In this document: positions 1 through 7,746 of the stretch, piece after piece | How the letters are laid out: every line of letters begins with the position of its first letter | Numbering within the stretch: position 1 is the first letter of the stretch | From: CAZSPL01 sp964608735 | GTDB lineage: Bacteria; JAJVIF01; JAPKYR01; CAZSPL01 | DNA length: 40,582 nt | NCBI GenBank assembly: GCA_964608735.1 | Contig: CAZSPL010000008.1 | Coordinates: 1-40,582, forward strand | Direction: 5' to 3' | Made by a program: the position numbers and the translations under genes | The notes under the pieces: model-generated | What the model was told of the DNA's origin: nothing | The model's database searches: none | What the model saw: the letters and a program-made list of their open reading frames with translations, nothing else

Positions 1-47
1 AGCCGCTCGGGTTTGATCTTCGGTTTTTCGGTTTTCTCTTCCGGCAT
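1..47 (-). CDS. NfnB / glutamate synthase small subunit-like protein (5' fragment)
   Basis: Only the first 15 codons lie in the window (MPEEKTEKPKIKPER). The ATG at 47 is preceded by AAAGGGA about 11 bases upstream. A lysine- and proline-rich start of this type is usual for the NfnB/GltD-like flavoprotein that pairs with NfnA, and the gene directly downstream of an nfnA-like gene is normally nfnB. The identity is inferred from this context and the N-terminus. No FAD, NADPH or Fe-S motif is visible because the rest of the gene is off the window. Confidence 0.6.
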   Translation of the reverse strand, partial: MPEEKTEKPKIKPER

Positions 48-84
48 ACTGATTCACGTCCCTTTCAATCTTGGGCGGGAATGG

Positions 85-936
85 CTACCCGCAGCCATGG
101 TGCTCCGTGCCGCATCCGGACTTACGAAGCGGCGCCACTTCCTCTTCGTAATATGTCTTGCGCCTGTCGAGGAATTCGTTCCAGTCGATCAGGTGCGCGT
201 CGAAATCGGGCCCGTCCACGCAGGCGAATTTCGTCACGCCGTTTACGGTCAGCCGGCATACGCCGCACATCCCGGTGCCGTCGATCATTATCGGGTTCAT
301 GTTGACGATGGTTTTTATTTCGTACGGGCGGGTCGTATCCCCGGCTTTCTTCATCATGAACGTGCATCCCTGCGCGAATACACGGTCTATCTTCAGTTCC
401 TTCGCGCGAAGTATCTCCGGGATCGCTGTGGTGATGTGCCCCCTGTAGCCACGGGTGCCGTCGCGGGTTACGATAAACAGCTCATCGGCAAGCTCCTTGA
501 ACCGGTCTTCCCAGTAGAGCAAATACGACGAGCGCGCTTCGAGCACCACGTAGACAGTGTTACCGGCTTCCTTCAGCACGCGGACGAGAGGATAAATGCT
601 GCCGATGCCGTAGCATCCGCCGATGCACATCACCGTGCCGTAATTCTCGATGACGGTCTTCTCGCCGAGCGGGCCGACGAATGTCGGTATCGTCGAACCC
701 GGCTTCAGAAGCGCGAGACGCGATGTCGATTCGCCGACTTCCATGAACATCGACGTCACCGTGCCCGCTTCCCTGTCGAAATCGGCGATGGAGAGCGGCA
801 TGCGTTCGCCCTTGTCGTTCGGACGCACGATGACGAACTGCCCGGGCTCCACCGATGCCGCGACCAGCGGGGCTTCGACCGTGAGCTCGTGAATATTAGG
901 CACTATCATTCGGCGCTGGATGATTCTATACTCCAT
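85..936 (-). CDS. NfnA-like ferredoxin-NADP reductase subunit (sulfide dehydrogenase beta / PyrK-like)
   Basis: A 283-residue flavoprotein of the PyrK/SudB/NfnA group. These proteins bind FAD and NAD(H) and carry one [2Fe-2S] cluster. In Nfn complexes they take electrons from NADH and pass them to the NfnB partner. Visible here are the FAD-binding stretch GQFVIVRP near residue 33, the nucleotide-binding segment MCIGGCYGIGSIYPLVR near 103-119, and the C-terminal cluster motif GTGMCGVCR followed by a Cys in FACVDGPDFDAH. The length is normal for the family. The start overlaps the stop of the upstream NuoG-like gene by 11 bases, so the two are probably translationally coupled. An nfnB-like start follows 37 bases downstream. 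PyrK or a sulfide dehydrogenase is possible, but the pairing with the next gene favours Nfn. Confidence 0.88.
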   Translation of the reverse strand: MEYRIIQRRMIVPNIHELTVEAPLVAASVEPGQFVIVRPNDKGERMPLSIADFDREAGTVTSMFMEVGESTSRLALLKPGSTIPTFVGPLGEKTVIENYGTVMCIGGCYGIGSIYPLVRVLKEAGNTVYVVLEARSSYLLYWEDRFKELADELFIVTRDGTRGYRGHITTAIPEILRAKELKIDRVFAQGCTFMMKKAGDTTRPYEIKTIVNMNPIMIDGTGMCGVCRLTVNGVTKFACVDGPDFDAHLIDWNEFLDRRKTYYEEEVAPLRKSGCGTEHHGCG

Positions 937-3484
937 GCTTCTTCACCTCCGCCGGGCTGGGATTCAATTCAAGTCGGAAAAGCGGTTCGAGTGCGCTCCG
1001 CAATGCCATCCCCCCGGTCGATGACGGCACCGGCAGGTATACCGCCGATTTCGGCACATCGGGGTCGAGCCGCGCCGGGGCGGTCGCCGAATGCGAGCCG
1101 GCGGTCACATCGATAAGCTCCCCCTCAACGACGCCGAGCTTCGCGGCATCGGCGGGATTGATGAAGAACCCGTCCTCGGGATTGATAATACGCAGCCCTT
1201 CGACCTTGCTGATGATATCCACTCCGCGATGCGCGTAGCTTCCGGGCATCAGCACCAGCATGAATTTCGATTTCGGCAACGTCACCGCTTTCTGTTTATC
1301 GGGAGCGGGGATGCTTCCGGTTCGCGGCAGTCTCCTGCTCTTGCGCGTAATCCTCGCCTTTGGATAGCCGTGAACGAGTTTGCTTATTTCGGCATCTATA
1401 TCTTTTTCGCTCTCGTATTCAAGCCCCTTTGCGCCAAGCCGCCCGGCGATCTGGGAGAATATCCACCAGTCCGGACGGGTCTTGCCGTACTGCACGCTGT
1501 CCGGCAGTTCTTCCATCCTCGGGGCGGCCTGAACGCGTCCTTCGACGTTTGTCAGCGTGCCGGAAGCTTCGAGGAAACTCGACGCCGGAAGGTAAAGGTC
1601 GACATCGAAATCGGGCTCGAAAATATCCTGCACGATGATGTAATCGCAGTCGGGACGTTCGAAGAACGGCACCGCGCCGACGAGGTAGAGCACCTTGGGA
1701 TGCTTGCCGCCGCCGGTTATCTCATCCACCGTAATCCCGTCGTCTTTCGGCAGCTTCACGTTCCATTCGGCTTCGACCGCCGCCGATGCTTTTTCATCCT
1801 TCAGGCCGTATCCTCCCGGGAGAAGTTCCGGGAAAACGCCCATCTCAAGCGCCCCGCGAAGGTTAGTGCCGGTGTAGAGCGGTATCACGTTGCTCTCTTT
1901 CGCCCGCGAAAGGGCGGTGAGTCCGGTTATCATTTCGCTCGTGCCGGTGTAGTTGAATACCATCGGCCCGACGACTACGGCGATGTTTTTCCCTTCGCGT
2001 AATATCGCGGCGGCCTCTTCGAGCGCGGTGGTATCGACGCCCGCCGATTTCGCGCCCCTTGTGAAATCCTTCGCGCCGGGTTTCATTCCTTTCGCGATTT
2101 TGCTGAGTATTCGCCCCTCCATTCCCGGGCGCGGCTGAAGCCAGACATCCGCATAGCGCGCGAGGTTTGAATCGCGCGCGTCGATGGTGACCAGCTTCGC
2201 GCCTTTCTGCATCGCCTTGCGTATCTCGACCCCGATGATGGAGAAATTGAATCGCGTGTCCAAGCCCAAGGCGAGAATCCTGTCGGCGTCCTTGATTTCC
2301 CTGATGGAGACAGGCTTCTGGAAAAGCCGCGCCCATAGCCCGATCCCGCCCCCGAGCGAACGCCGCGCCGTGGAATCAATCGCATTTGTGCCCATTACGG
2401 CGCGCGTAAATTTCTGCGCGGCATAGAGCGATTCATTTGTGCAGTCGGGGGAAATCAGCATCGCGAATTCGCCCGGCTTAAGGCCCTTGAGCTTCGCGGA
2501 CGCTCTTTCCAGCGCGTCATCCCACTCGATTTCTTTCCAGTAGCTGTTGTCGCGTACCATCGGTTTGCGGGCGCGTTCGAAATGATGCGAGACTTCGCCG
2601 ATGCAGAACCGTCCCTTGAGACACGCCTGCCCGTCGTTGACCTCCGGATCCAGCATTGGAAGCGCCTTGGAGAACTTGCCGTCCTTATGCCACAGTTCAA
2701 GCTGGCATCCGATTGCGCAATAGGGGCATGTCACGACGACCATGTCGTCCGGTATCCCGTCCCACTTGCTTGCCTTCTCGGCCAGCGCGCCGGTTGGGCA
2801 TACCGAAACGCACGCGCCGCAGAACTCGCATCCCGCATCGAGGTGGCTTCGCCCGAACGCCGGTCCGACTATCGCATTCGAGCCGCGCCAGGTGAACGCG
2901 AGCACCGATGTGCCGCGCAATTCCTGGCACATGCGCACGCATCGACCGCAGAGGATGCATATATTGTAGTCGCGGTCGTAGAACGGGTCGCCGCGCTCGG
3001 TTTCGATACCGCGGTACATTATCGGGTAATTGATCTCGGTCACCCCGAGCTTATCGACGACATCCTGCAGCTCGCACTGGTTGTCGTTGGGGCAGTAGCG
3101 GCATCCCGATGTCACCCCCGCTTTCCTTACGGTACCCATAAAAGTGCGGCATTCCTCGGACTCCCCGCAGATGAGGCAACTTGACGGATGCTCGCTGAGG
3201 ATGAGCTGGAGCACCTCGCGGCGTATTTCGTTGATGGCGACCGAGTTGGTCTTTATTTTCATGCCATCCGCGGCTGTGGTGTAGCACGAGAGGGGATAGC
3301 CGCGTATGCCCTCGATCTCGACGATGCACAAACGGCATCCGCCATACGGCGAGAGGTCCTTGTGCGAGCAGAGGGTGGGTATATAAATACCGTTCAGCTC
3401 CGCCGCTCGCAACACCGTCACGCCCTCGGGAGCGCTGAATTGTTGCCCGTTGATTTCAAGTGTTATTGTTTTCTCTTCAGCCAT
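926..3484 (-). CDS. NuoG-like molybdopterin oxidoreductase-fold subunit with multiple Fe-S clusters, apparently without catalytic Cys/Sec
   Basis: An 852-residue large subunit built like NuoG or FdhA. A [2Fe-2S] domain has ligands C39, C50, C53 and C67. It is followed by a His-ligated [4Fe-4S] motif (HPSSCLICGESEEC), two ferredoxin-type clusters (CILCGRCVRMC and CEFCGACVSVC), a [4Fe-4S] motif in the Mo-domain entry (CPYCAIGC...CLKGRF) and a long molybdopterin-oxidoreductase fold. True formate dehydrogenases have a Cys or Sec after the IDSTAR-like motif. Here the protein reads IDSTARRSLGGG, with no Cys at that place. The subunit is therefore probably an electron-transfer scaffold like NuoG rather than a formate dehydrogenase. 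There is no H-cluster domain, so it is not a hydrogenase. It lies 16 bases after the NuoF-like gene. Confidence 0.88.
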   Translation of the reverse strand: MAEEKTITLEINGQQFSAPEGVTVLRAAELNGIYIPTLCSHKDLSPYGGCRLCIVEIEGIRGYPLSCYTTAADGMKIKTNSVAINEIRREVLQLILSEHPSSCLICGESEECRTFMGTVRKAGVTSGCRYCPNDNQCELQDVVDKLGVTEINYPIMYRGIETERGDPFYDRDYNICILCGRCVRMCQELRGTSVLAFTWRGSNAIVGPAFGRSHLDAGCEFCGACVSVCPTGALAEKASKWDGIPDDMVVVTCPYCAIGCQLELWHKDGKFSKALPMLDPEVNDGQACLKGRFCIGEVSHHFERARKPMVRDNSYWKEIEWDDALERASAKLKGLKPGEFAMLISPDCTNESLYAAQKFTRAVMGTNAIDSTARRSLGGGIGLWARLFQKPVSIREIKDADRILALGLDTRFNFSIIGVEIRKAMQKGAKLVTIDARDSNLARYADVWLQPRPGMEGRILSKIAKGMKPGAKDFTRGAKSAGVDTTALEEAAAILREGKNIAVVVGPMVFNYTGTSEMITGLTALSRAKESNVIPLYTGTNLRGALEMGVFPELLPGGYGLKDEKASAAVEAEWNVKLPKDDGITVDEITGGGKHPKVLYLVGAVPFFERPDCDYIIVQDIFEPDFDVDLYLPASSFLEASGTLTNVEGRVQAAPRMEELPDSVQYGKTRPDWWIFSQIAGRLGAKGLEYESEKDIDAEISKLVHGYPKARITRKSRRLPRTGSIPAPDKQKAVTLPKSKFMLVLMPGSYAHRGVDIISKVEGLRIINPEDGFFINPADAAKLGVVEGELIDVTAGSHSATAPARLDPDVPKSAVYLPVPSSTGGMALRSALEPLFRLELNPSPAEVKKHGV

Positions 3485-3500
3485 TTTCCTTATCCTGCGT

Positions 3501-5378
3501 TTAGTCTGAAGCTATGACGATGGCGTCGCCCGCTATCGCGTCGAACCGGCATATCTCATAGCAGGCACGGCACTTGATGCACTTCGATTCATCGATGTTA
3601 TGAGGCTCCGACCGCGGGCCGATTATTGCCTCGGTCGGGCACACCTTCACGCACTGCTGGCAGCCGGTACATTTACCCGGGATGACGCGGTACACCACCA
3701 GGTCGCGGCATACCGCCGCCGGGCACTTGTGATCCTTCGCGTGGGCGAGGAATTCGTCCCGGAAATATTTCAGTGTCGAGAGCACCGGGTTCGGCGCGGT
3801 ATTGCCAAGGCCGCACAGCGCCGCGCCCTTGATGACGTTGCCGAGTTTTTCGAGCTTGTCGAGGTCTTCGACTTCGCCCCTTCCCTCGGTGATCTTCGTC
3901 AGGATATCGACCAGGTGCCGGGTCCCGACGCGGCATGGCACGCATTTGCCGCATGATTCCCTCTGCGTGAAGTTGAGGAAATATTTCGCGACATCGACCA
4001 CGCAGGTGTCCTCATCCAGCACTATCAATCCGCCGGAACCCATTATCGACCCGGCTTTCGCGAGGTTCTCATAATCGATGGGGGTATCGAGAAACTCCTC
4101 GGAGAGGCATCCGCCCGACGGCCCTCCCGACTGTACGGCCTTGAACGGCTTGAACAGGCCGCCGCCGATGTCGAAGATTATCTGGCGGAGGGTCATGCCC
4201 ATCGGCACTTCGATAAGCCCGGTACGGCGTACGCGTCCGACGAGCGAAAATGTCTTGGTGCCCTTGCTGGTCTCGGTGCCGTAGCCCGTGAACCATTCAG
4301 CGCCATTGCGGAGGATATTTGGAAGCGTACCGAGCGTCTCGACGTTGTTGATAATCGTCGGTTTGCCCCAAAGGCCCTTCTGCGCGGGGAATGGCGGGCG
4401 GCTGCGGGGCATCCCGCGCGCGCCCTCTATCGACGCCATCAGCGCGGTCTCCTCGCCGCATACGAATGCCCCGGCGCCTTCCTTTATCTTGACATCGAAA
4501 TCGAAGCCGGAGCCGAGGATATCCTTACCTATCAGACCGATTTCCTTCATGTCTGCGATGGCCTTCTCAAGGCGCTTGATGGCGAGCGGGTATTCAGCGC
4601 GGATGTAGATATAGCCCTTCGTAGCCCCGATGGTGTATGCCGCGATTAGCAGTCCTTCGAGCACGGCATGGGGGTCGCCCTCGATAAGCGAGCGGTCCAT
4701 GAACGCGCCGGGGTCGCCCTCGTCGGCGTTGCATATCATATATTTCTGATCGGCATCGATTTCCTTCGCCGTTTTCCATTTGAGCCATGTCGGGAAACCC
4801 GCGCCGCCACGCCCTCGCAAGCCCGACTGCTTGACGATTTCCAGCACTTCATCGCGCGACATCGACATCGCTTTCGTCAGCCCGATATATCCGTCGCGCG
4901 CGAGGTAGTGGTCGATGTCGTTCGGGTCGATAAGCCCGCAGTTGCGAAGCGCTATCCGTACTTGCGGCTTGAGCATCGGGTGGTCGAAGAAGCGCGGCAT
5001 GCCGTCAAACTCCCCCTCCGCGCCGAAATGCCCGACAGCGTCATCGGCGGGAATTTCCTTAACGGTAAAAATCTTTTTAATGATGCTCTCCGCTTTCGCG
5101 GGGGAGACGTTGGCGAAGCTTATGCGCGGCTTGCCCGGGAGCTTCACGTCCATCAGCGGTTCGAGGTAGCAAGGGCCGATGCATCCGACTTCCATGATGT
5201 CGGCCTCGACACCCGCATCGCCGAGGGCCTGCTCGACGGCTTTCCACGTCTTCATCGCCCCGGCGGCACGTCCGCAAGAACCCGCGCCGAATATGATGAT
5301 CGGGCGTTCGTTCTCCTCGAATGCGCGCCATTTCTCCTTCGCGGCGGCCCGGCGCTGGTCAAGAATTTTCGTATTCAT
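3501..5378 (-). CDS. NuoF-like NADH-binding FMN/Fe-S subunit (HydB/HndC type)
   Basis: A 625-residue NADH-oxidising subunit. An N-terminal thioredoxin-like domain has C35, C66 and C70. The FMN/NADH domain has RGRGGAGFPTW (188-198) and the glycine-rich QSGGPSGGC (416-424). The N3-type [4Fe-4S] ligands are C476, C479, C482 (ESCGKCVPC) and C522. Two ferredoxin clusters follow at C570/573/576/580 and C600/603/606/610. The extra N- and C-terminal cluster domains are those of HydB/HndC-type subunits in soluble bifurcating enzymes. Complex I NuoF lacks them. The start used is the ATG at 5378, with GGAG six bases upstream. A TTG three bases earlier is less likely. It overlaps the NuoE-like gene by 20 bases. 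Confidence 0.92.
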   Translation of the reverse strand: MNTKILDQRRAAAKEKWRAFEENERPIIIFGAGSCGRAAGAMKTWKAVEQALGDAGVEADIMEVGCIGPCYLEPLMDVKLPGKPRISFANVSPAKAESIIKKIFTVKEIPADDAVGHFGAEGEFDGMPRFFDHPMLKPQVRIALRNCGLIDPNDIDHYLARDGYIGLTKAMSMSRDEVLEIVKQSGLRGRGGAGFPTWLKWKTAKEIDADQKYMICNADEGDPGAFMDRSLIEGDPHAVLEGLLIAAYTIGATKGYIYIRAEYPLAIKRLEKAIADMKEIGLIGKDILGSGFDFDVKIKEGAGAFVCGEETALMASIEGARGMPRSRPPFPAQKGLWGKPTIINNVETLGTLPNILRNGAEWFTGYGTETSKGTKTFSLVGRVRRTGLIEVPMGMTLRQIIFDIGGGLFKPFKAVQSGGPSGGCLSEEFLDTPIDYENLAKAGSIMGSGGLIVLDEDTCVVDVAKYFLNFTQRESCGKCVPCRVGTRHLVDILTKITEGRGEVEDLDKLEKLGNVIKGAALCGLGNTAPNPVLSTLKYFRDEFLAHAKDHKCPAAVCRDLVVYRVIPGKCTGCQQCVKVCPTEAIIGPRSEPHNIDESKCIKCRACYEICRFDAIAGDAIVIASD

Positions 5379-5817
5379 CAAGTACTCCTCTGAGTTTCAG
5401 CACATTCAACTGCGGATATATGTCGTCGTCGATCTTCACCACCGGCGCGAGCGCGCAGCATCCGAGACACGCCACCCGGTTCAGGTCGAATTTCCTGTCT
5501 TCGGTGGTTTCACCCGCGCCGATTTTCAGGTGGTATTCCAGCGAATTGAGAAGCTGCTCGCCGCCGCGGACATGGCATGCCGTGCCCATGCAGACGTGGA
5601 TATGATGTTCGCCGGGGGGATGGAAGCGGAACTGCGCGTAGAACGTCGCAACGCCGTAGATCTCGTTCTCGGTGATACGCAATTTCCTCGCGACCACGCT
5701 TATCGCTTCGGGCGAAAGGAAACCTTCGGCATCCTGCACGCGTTGCAGGATGGGTATCAGGTTCTCGCGAGAGGAGACAAAACCTTCCAACAGGGAGGTG
5801 GTTGTAGTAATGGCCAT
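5359..5817 (-). CDS. NuoE-like [2Fe-2S] thioredoxin-fold subunit (HydC/HndA type)
   Basis: A 152-residue partner of the NuoF-like subunit, of normal length for the family. The four cluster ligands are visible as CMGTAC (C76, C81) and CLGCC (C117, C121). The helical N-terminal part has the family pattern (LIPILQRVQDAEGFLSPEAI), as does the segment before the cluster (GVATFYAQFRFHPPGEH). The ATG at 5817 has GGAGG seven bases upstream. The gene follows the DRTGG-domain gene after 103 bases that contain a strong stem-loop, and it overlaps the next gene. It should sit with NuoF and the NuoG-like protein in one soluble complex that exchanges electrons with NAD(H). Confidence 0.92.
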   Translation of the reverse strand: MAITTTTSLLEGFVSSRENLIPILQRVQDAEGFLSPEAISVVARKLRITENEIYGVATFYAQFRFHPPGEHHIHVCMGTACHVRGGEQLLNSLEYHLKIGAGETTEDRKFDLNRVACLGCCALAPVVKIDDDIYPQLNVLKLRGVLDEYENS

Positions 5818-5867
5818 CCCGGGTCCTCCATAGATGGAAATAGATTGAAACAGGTTTTAATTATTCC

Positions 5868-5901
5868 GGAAACAGGCTCCCCGCGCGGGACACCCGTTTC
5901 C
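5868..5901 (-). other. Stem-loop inside the electron-transfer operon
   Basis: Between the DRTGG gene and the nuoE-like gene the transcript can fold into a 9-bp stem. GGAAAC pairs with GTTTCC, then a G-U pair and two G-C pairs follow. A small internal loop separates this from an inner CCC-GCGC-GGG hairpin. No T-run follows on the minus strand, so it is not a simple terminator. It may be an mRNA processing or stability element that sets different levels for the two upstream small genes and the downstream subunits. Confidence 0.5.
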
Positions 5902-5920
5902 ACGGGGATTGCTCCCTGCG

Positions 5921-6250
5921 CTATTCGAGCCCGAGCCTGGTCAGCTCTTTCGCCAGCCCATAGGTATCCTTATCCGTATTGAACAGCGTGATTCCCGCGC
6001 GATTGGCGAGATCGATGACATCCTGTAACGGTTCCTTTCCACGCACCATTACGATGGCGGACACATCGACGAGGTTCGCCGTGGCGATAAGGTTCTTGTG
6101 GGTCTGGATCGTGATGAGAAGGTCGTTCGGTTTGGCGCCGGCGACTATGTCGCTGACCATATCGGAGATGTAAACGCCGTTGACATCCTTGTCGTAGATT
6201 TCGTTGAATGCTTTGAGATTGAGTTTTTCCTTCAGCTCTGAAACTTTCAT
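5921..6250 (-). CDS. DRTGG-domain protein
   Basis: A 109-residue single-domain protein. Its NLIATANLVDVSAIVMVRG segment and the later GITLFNTDKDTYGLAKEL segment are typical of stand-alone DRTGG-domain proteins. Their biochemical role is not established, but they are often encoded beside HydABC/NuoEF-type bifurcating enzymes, as here. An accessory or sensory role for the downstream complex is plausible. The start chosen is the ATG at 6250 (MKVSEL), because AGGAAGG lies six bases upstream. An upstream in-frame codon would add six residues but has no ribosome binding site. Confidence 0.8.
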   Translation of the reverse strand: MKVSELKEKLNLKAFNEIYDKDVNGVYISDMVSDIVAGAKPNDLLITIQTHKNLIATANLVDVSAIVMVRGKEPLQDVIDLANRAGITLFNTDKDTYGLAKELTRLGLE

Positions 6251-6304
6251 GGTTATCCTTCCTCTCAAGTCTCGCGTTGATAATGCCGCTTCCGGACGGC
6301 TATC

Positions 6305-6835
6305 CTAATATATTTCGGTCAAACCGATATCGGCGATAACCTCCCCCTCGCATACGTCGATATTCGAGATGAAGCTGCACGGCACGAAGAAAATGCTCTT
6401 CCCGGCCGATTTGATGCGGCTGTTGAAGTACTCGGTGAGCGCCCGGGCGGCTTCGAGGTCGACGCATTTCCCTTTGACGTGCGAAGTGTCGGAGCATAGC
6501 GCGACATAGATCCATGTGTCGCCGCCGCCGAGGAGCTCGCGCATCTGGCCCGCGTTGCAGTTTTCCATGCAGTTCGTGCAGAGCATGAGCCCCACGACGC
6601 TGTCGAGCTTCACGATGCGTCCGCAGGCGGTGCATTCGAGGTCGAATTTAACGGCCTGGGAGCTCCCCATGTATTTCCACGTATAATCCCCCTCGACATA
6701 GTTGTCGATGGGCGGTGTCTGCTCGCTGGAGAAAAACGATCGCCTCGCCCCGGTCTGGGCGCATCCCTCGGTCACGATATACCCGTTACGAAGGTTGACG
6801 ATAGACCATTTATGCTGACATTTGCCTTCGGCCAT
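6305..6835 (-). CDS. Conserved-type hypothetical protein with zinc-ribbon-like Cys pairs
   Basis: A 176-residue soluble protein that I do not recognise. Its centre has the pairs CTACG and CTNCMENC, separated by 17 residues. This spacing would fit a zinc ribbon or a small metal site. Single Cys residues also lie near the N-terminus and in the C-terminal half. There is no signal peptide or membrane segment. The ATG at 6835 is preceded by GAGGAGG with ideal spacing. A longer frame upstream has no ribosome binding site and would overlap the structured leader. It is the first gene of the operon and is followed by the DRTGG gene after 54 bases. Its place suggests an assembly, sensing or regulatory role, but this is only positional. 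Confidence 0.7.
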   Translation of the reverse strand: MAEGKCQHKWSIVNLRNGYIVTEGCAQTGARRSFFSSEQTPPIDNYVEGDYTWKYMGSSQAVKFDLECTACGRIVKLDSVVGLMLCTNCMENCNAGQMRELLGGGDTWIYVALCSDTSHVKGKCVDLEAARALTEYFNSRIKSAGKSIFFVPCSFISNIDVCEGEVIADIGLTEIY

Positions 6836-6879
6836 TAATCCTCCTCTGATGCCCCGGCCCGAGTATATGGAATCCCGTA

Positions 6880-6950
6880 GCACCGGGTGCTTCCCGGTTG
6901 ACCACATCTACCGGGTCAGCCGGAATACAGGAGTTATACTCCTCTCGGCT
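6880..6950 (-). promoter_or_regulatory. Structured 5' leader with competing hairpins
   Basis: The predicted leader of the electron-transfer operon is about 200 bases long. Hairpins visible are AGCCG (6918-6922) with CGGCT (6946-6950), enclosing a 6-bp stem at 6929-6943, then CCCGGT (6893-6898) with ACCGGG (6910-6915), and GCAC...GTGC at 6880-6890. ACCGGG occurs a second time at 6882-6887 and is also complementary to the single CCCGGT at 6893-6898. The two pairings exclude each other, as in riboswitches and attenuators. I could not match it to a known riboswitch class. Confidence 0.45.
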
Positions 6951-7047
6951 TTCCCTCCTCAGACCGGTTCGATGGAAATGCTCCAGAAAATAAATACACC
7001 TGATATAGGAACATCGAGTGATTTGGCTAATCCATCGACAAGTGAAA

Positions 7048-7074
7048 ATTATATCATGGGCTGTTAAAAATCAA
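7048..7074 (-). promoter_or_regulatory. Candidate extended -10 promoter for the electron-transfer operon
   Basis: On the minus strand a perfect TATAAT (7048-7053) is preceded by TG one base upstream, which makes an extended -10. A TTGATT hexamer (7069-7074) lies 15 bases away. That is short for a -35, so the extended -10 probably carries most of the activity. It lies about 210 bases before the first start codon and just below the terminator of the neighbouring ABC cassette. The rest of the 6836-7179 gap is this leader. Confidence 0.5.
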
Positions 7075-7097
7075 GCCTTATTTAGGGAGACAAGCAA

Positions 7098-7135
7098 GAA
7101 AAAGCAGCGCCGCAAGATAAGAATCTTCGCGGCTT
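7098..7135 (-). terminator. Rho-independent terminator of the ABC-exporter operon
   Basis: On the minus strand a GC-rich stem (7109-7118 with 7123-7133, one bulged base, 4-base loop) is followed by a T-run at 7099-7103. It lies 45 bases after the stop of the last ABC-cassette gene and separates that operon from the electron-transfer operon promoter. Confidence 0.65.
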
Positions 7136-7179
7136 GGCGATGGCCCGGTTTCAGTTAAAGTTGCGGGAGGATGCCGTTA

Positions 7180-7746
7180 TCAAGCTGAGCCCTTCTGCCG
7201 GAGATAATTAACCGTTGCCATGATGAACAGCAGCAAGAGCGGCATACCCAAGGCTACAGGCAAGACTTTGCCCGGGTTCAGGTTCTGTTTTGCGGCAACG
7301 TGAAAATGAGTGATCTTGCTTACGCGCGGCGTATCACTGGTTGGCGCGGCGGCTACGACGATAAGGGAATAGTCGCCCGCTTTCACGAAGTGGATTTTCC
7401 AGTTGAGCGGCAGAGCCTGGCCGGCTTCAATTGACCCGATAAAAAGGCCTTTCTCGGCGCTCCAATCTTCGAGGTCGACCGGCAGCTTGTTTTCGTTATC
7501 GACAAGGGAAATATATGTAGTAATTTCGGCAAGCGGTTGATCTCCTGTGTTGGTGATTTGGCCTTCGATGGTCACATAGTCACCGGCGGTGCCGTTCAAG
7601 TCGCTGGAGGATAGAATCTCTAATTTCAAAGGCAACTCCTGCTGCGCATAAGCATTGATATGCGCGGCAAGCATGAGCAAGCAGGTTAGAAAAACGGTTA
7701 TGATCTTCAGCTTGTCTTTCATATCAGTCGCTTTTGATGACTCCAT
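7180..7746 (-). CDS. Secreted, C-terminally membrane-anchored protein of the NEW3/CARDB (Ig-like) type
   Basis: A protein of up to 188 residues. It has an N-terminal signal segment (IITVFLTCLLMLAAHINAYA), an Ig-like middle domain of the type found in NEW3/COG1470 proteins (VTIEGQITNTGDQPLAEI) and one C-terminal membrane helix followed by a short basic tail. It should present an extracytoplasmic domain next to the ABC permease encoded just upstream. The first ATG overlaps the permease stop by 23 bases. An ATG at 7722, one base after that stop, would give 180 residues and a more normal signal peptide. Neither start has a clear ribosome binding site. Function unknown. It is probably an accessory subunit of the exporter. 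Confidence 0.7.
   Translation of the reverse strand: MESSKATDMKDKLKIITVFLTCLLMLAAHINAYAQQELPLKLEILSSSDLNGTAGDYVTIEGQITNTGDQPLAEITTYISLVDNENKLPVDLEDWSAEKGLFIGSIEAGQALPLNWKIHFVKAGDYSLIVVAAAPTSDTPRVSKITHFHVAAKQNLNPGKVLPVALGMPLLLLFIMATVNYLRQKGSA

Noticed and set aside
13..1116. Long open frame on the plus strand opposite the nfnA-like gene
   Set aside because: It is antisense to a clear flavoprotein and a NuoG-like gene and has no family features. It is a by-product of GC-rich codon use.
926..3484. Formate dehydrogenase or [FeFe]-hydrogenase large subunit
   Set aside because: The Fe-S domains match, but no Cys/Sec follows the IDSTAR-like motif and there is no H-cluster domain.
6850..6960. Cobalamin riboswitch
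   Set aside because: A GGGAA...GGTG stretch resembles part of the class, but the B12 box and the rest of the core are missing.
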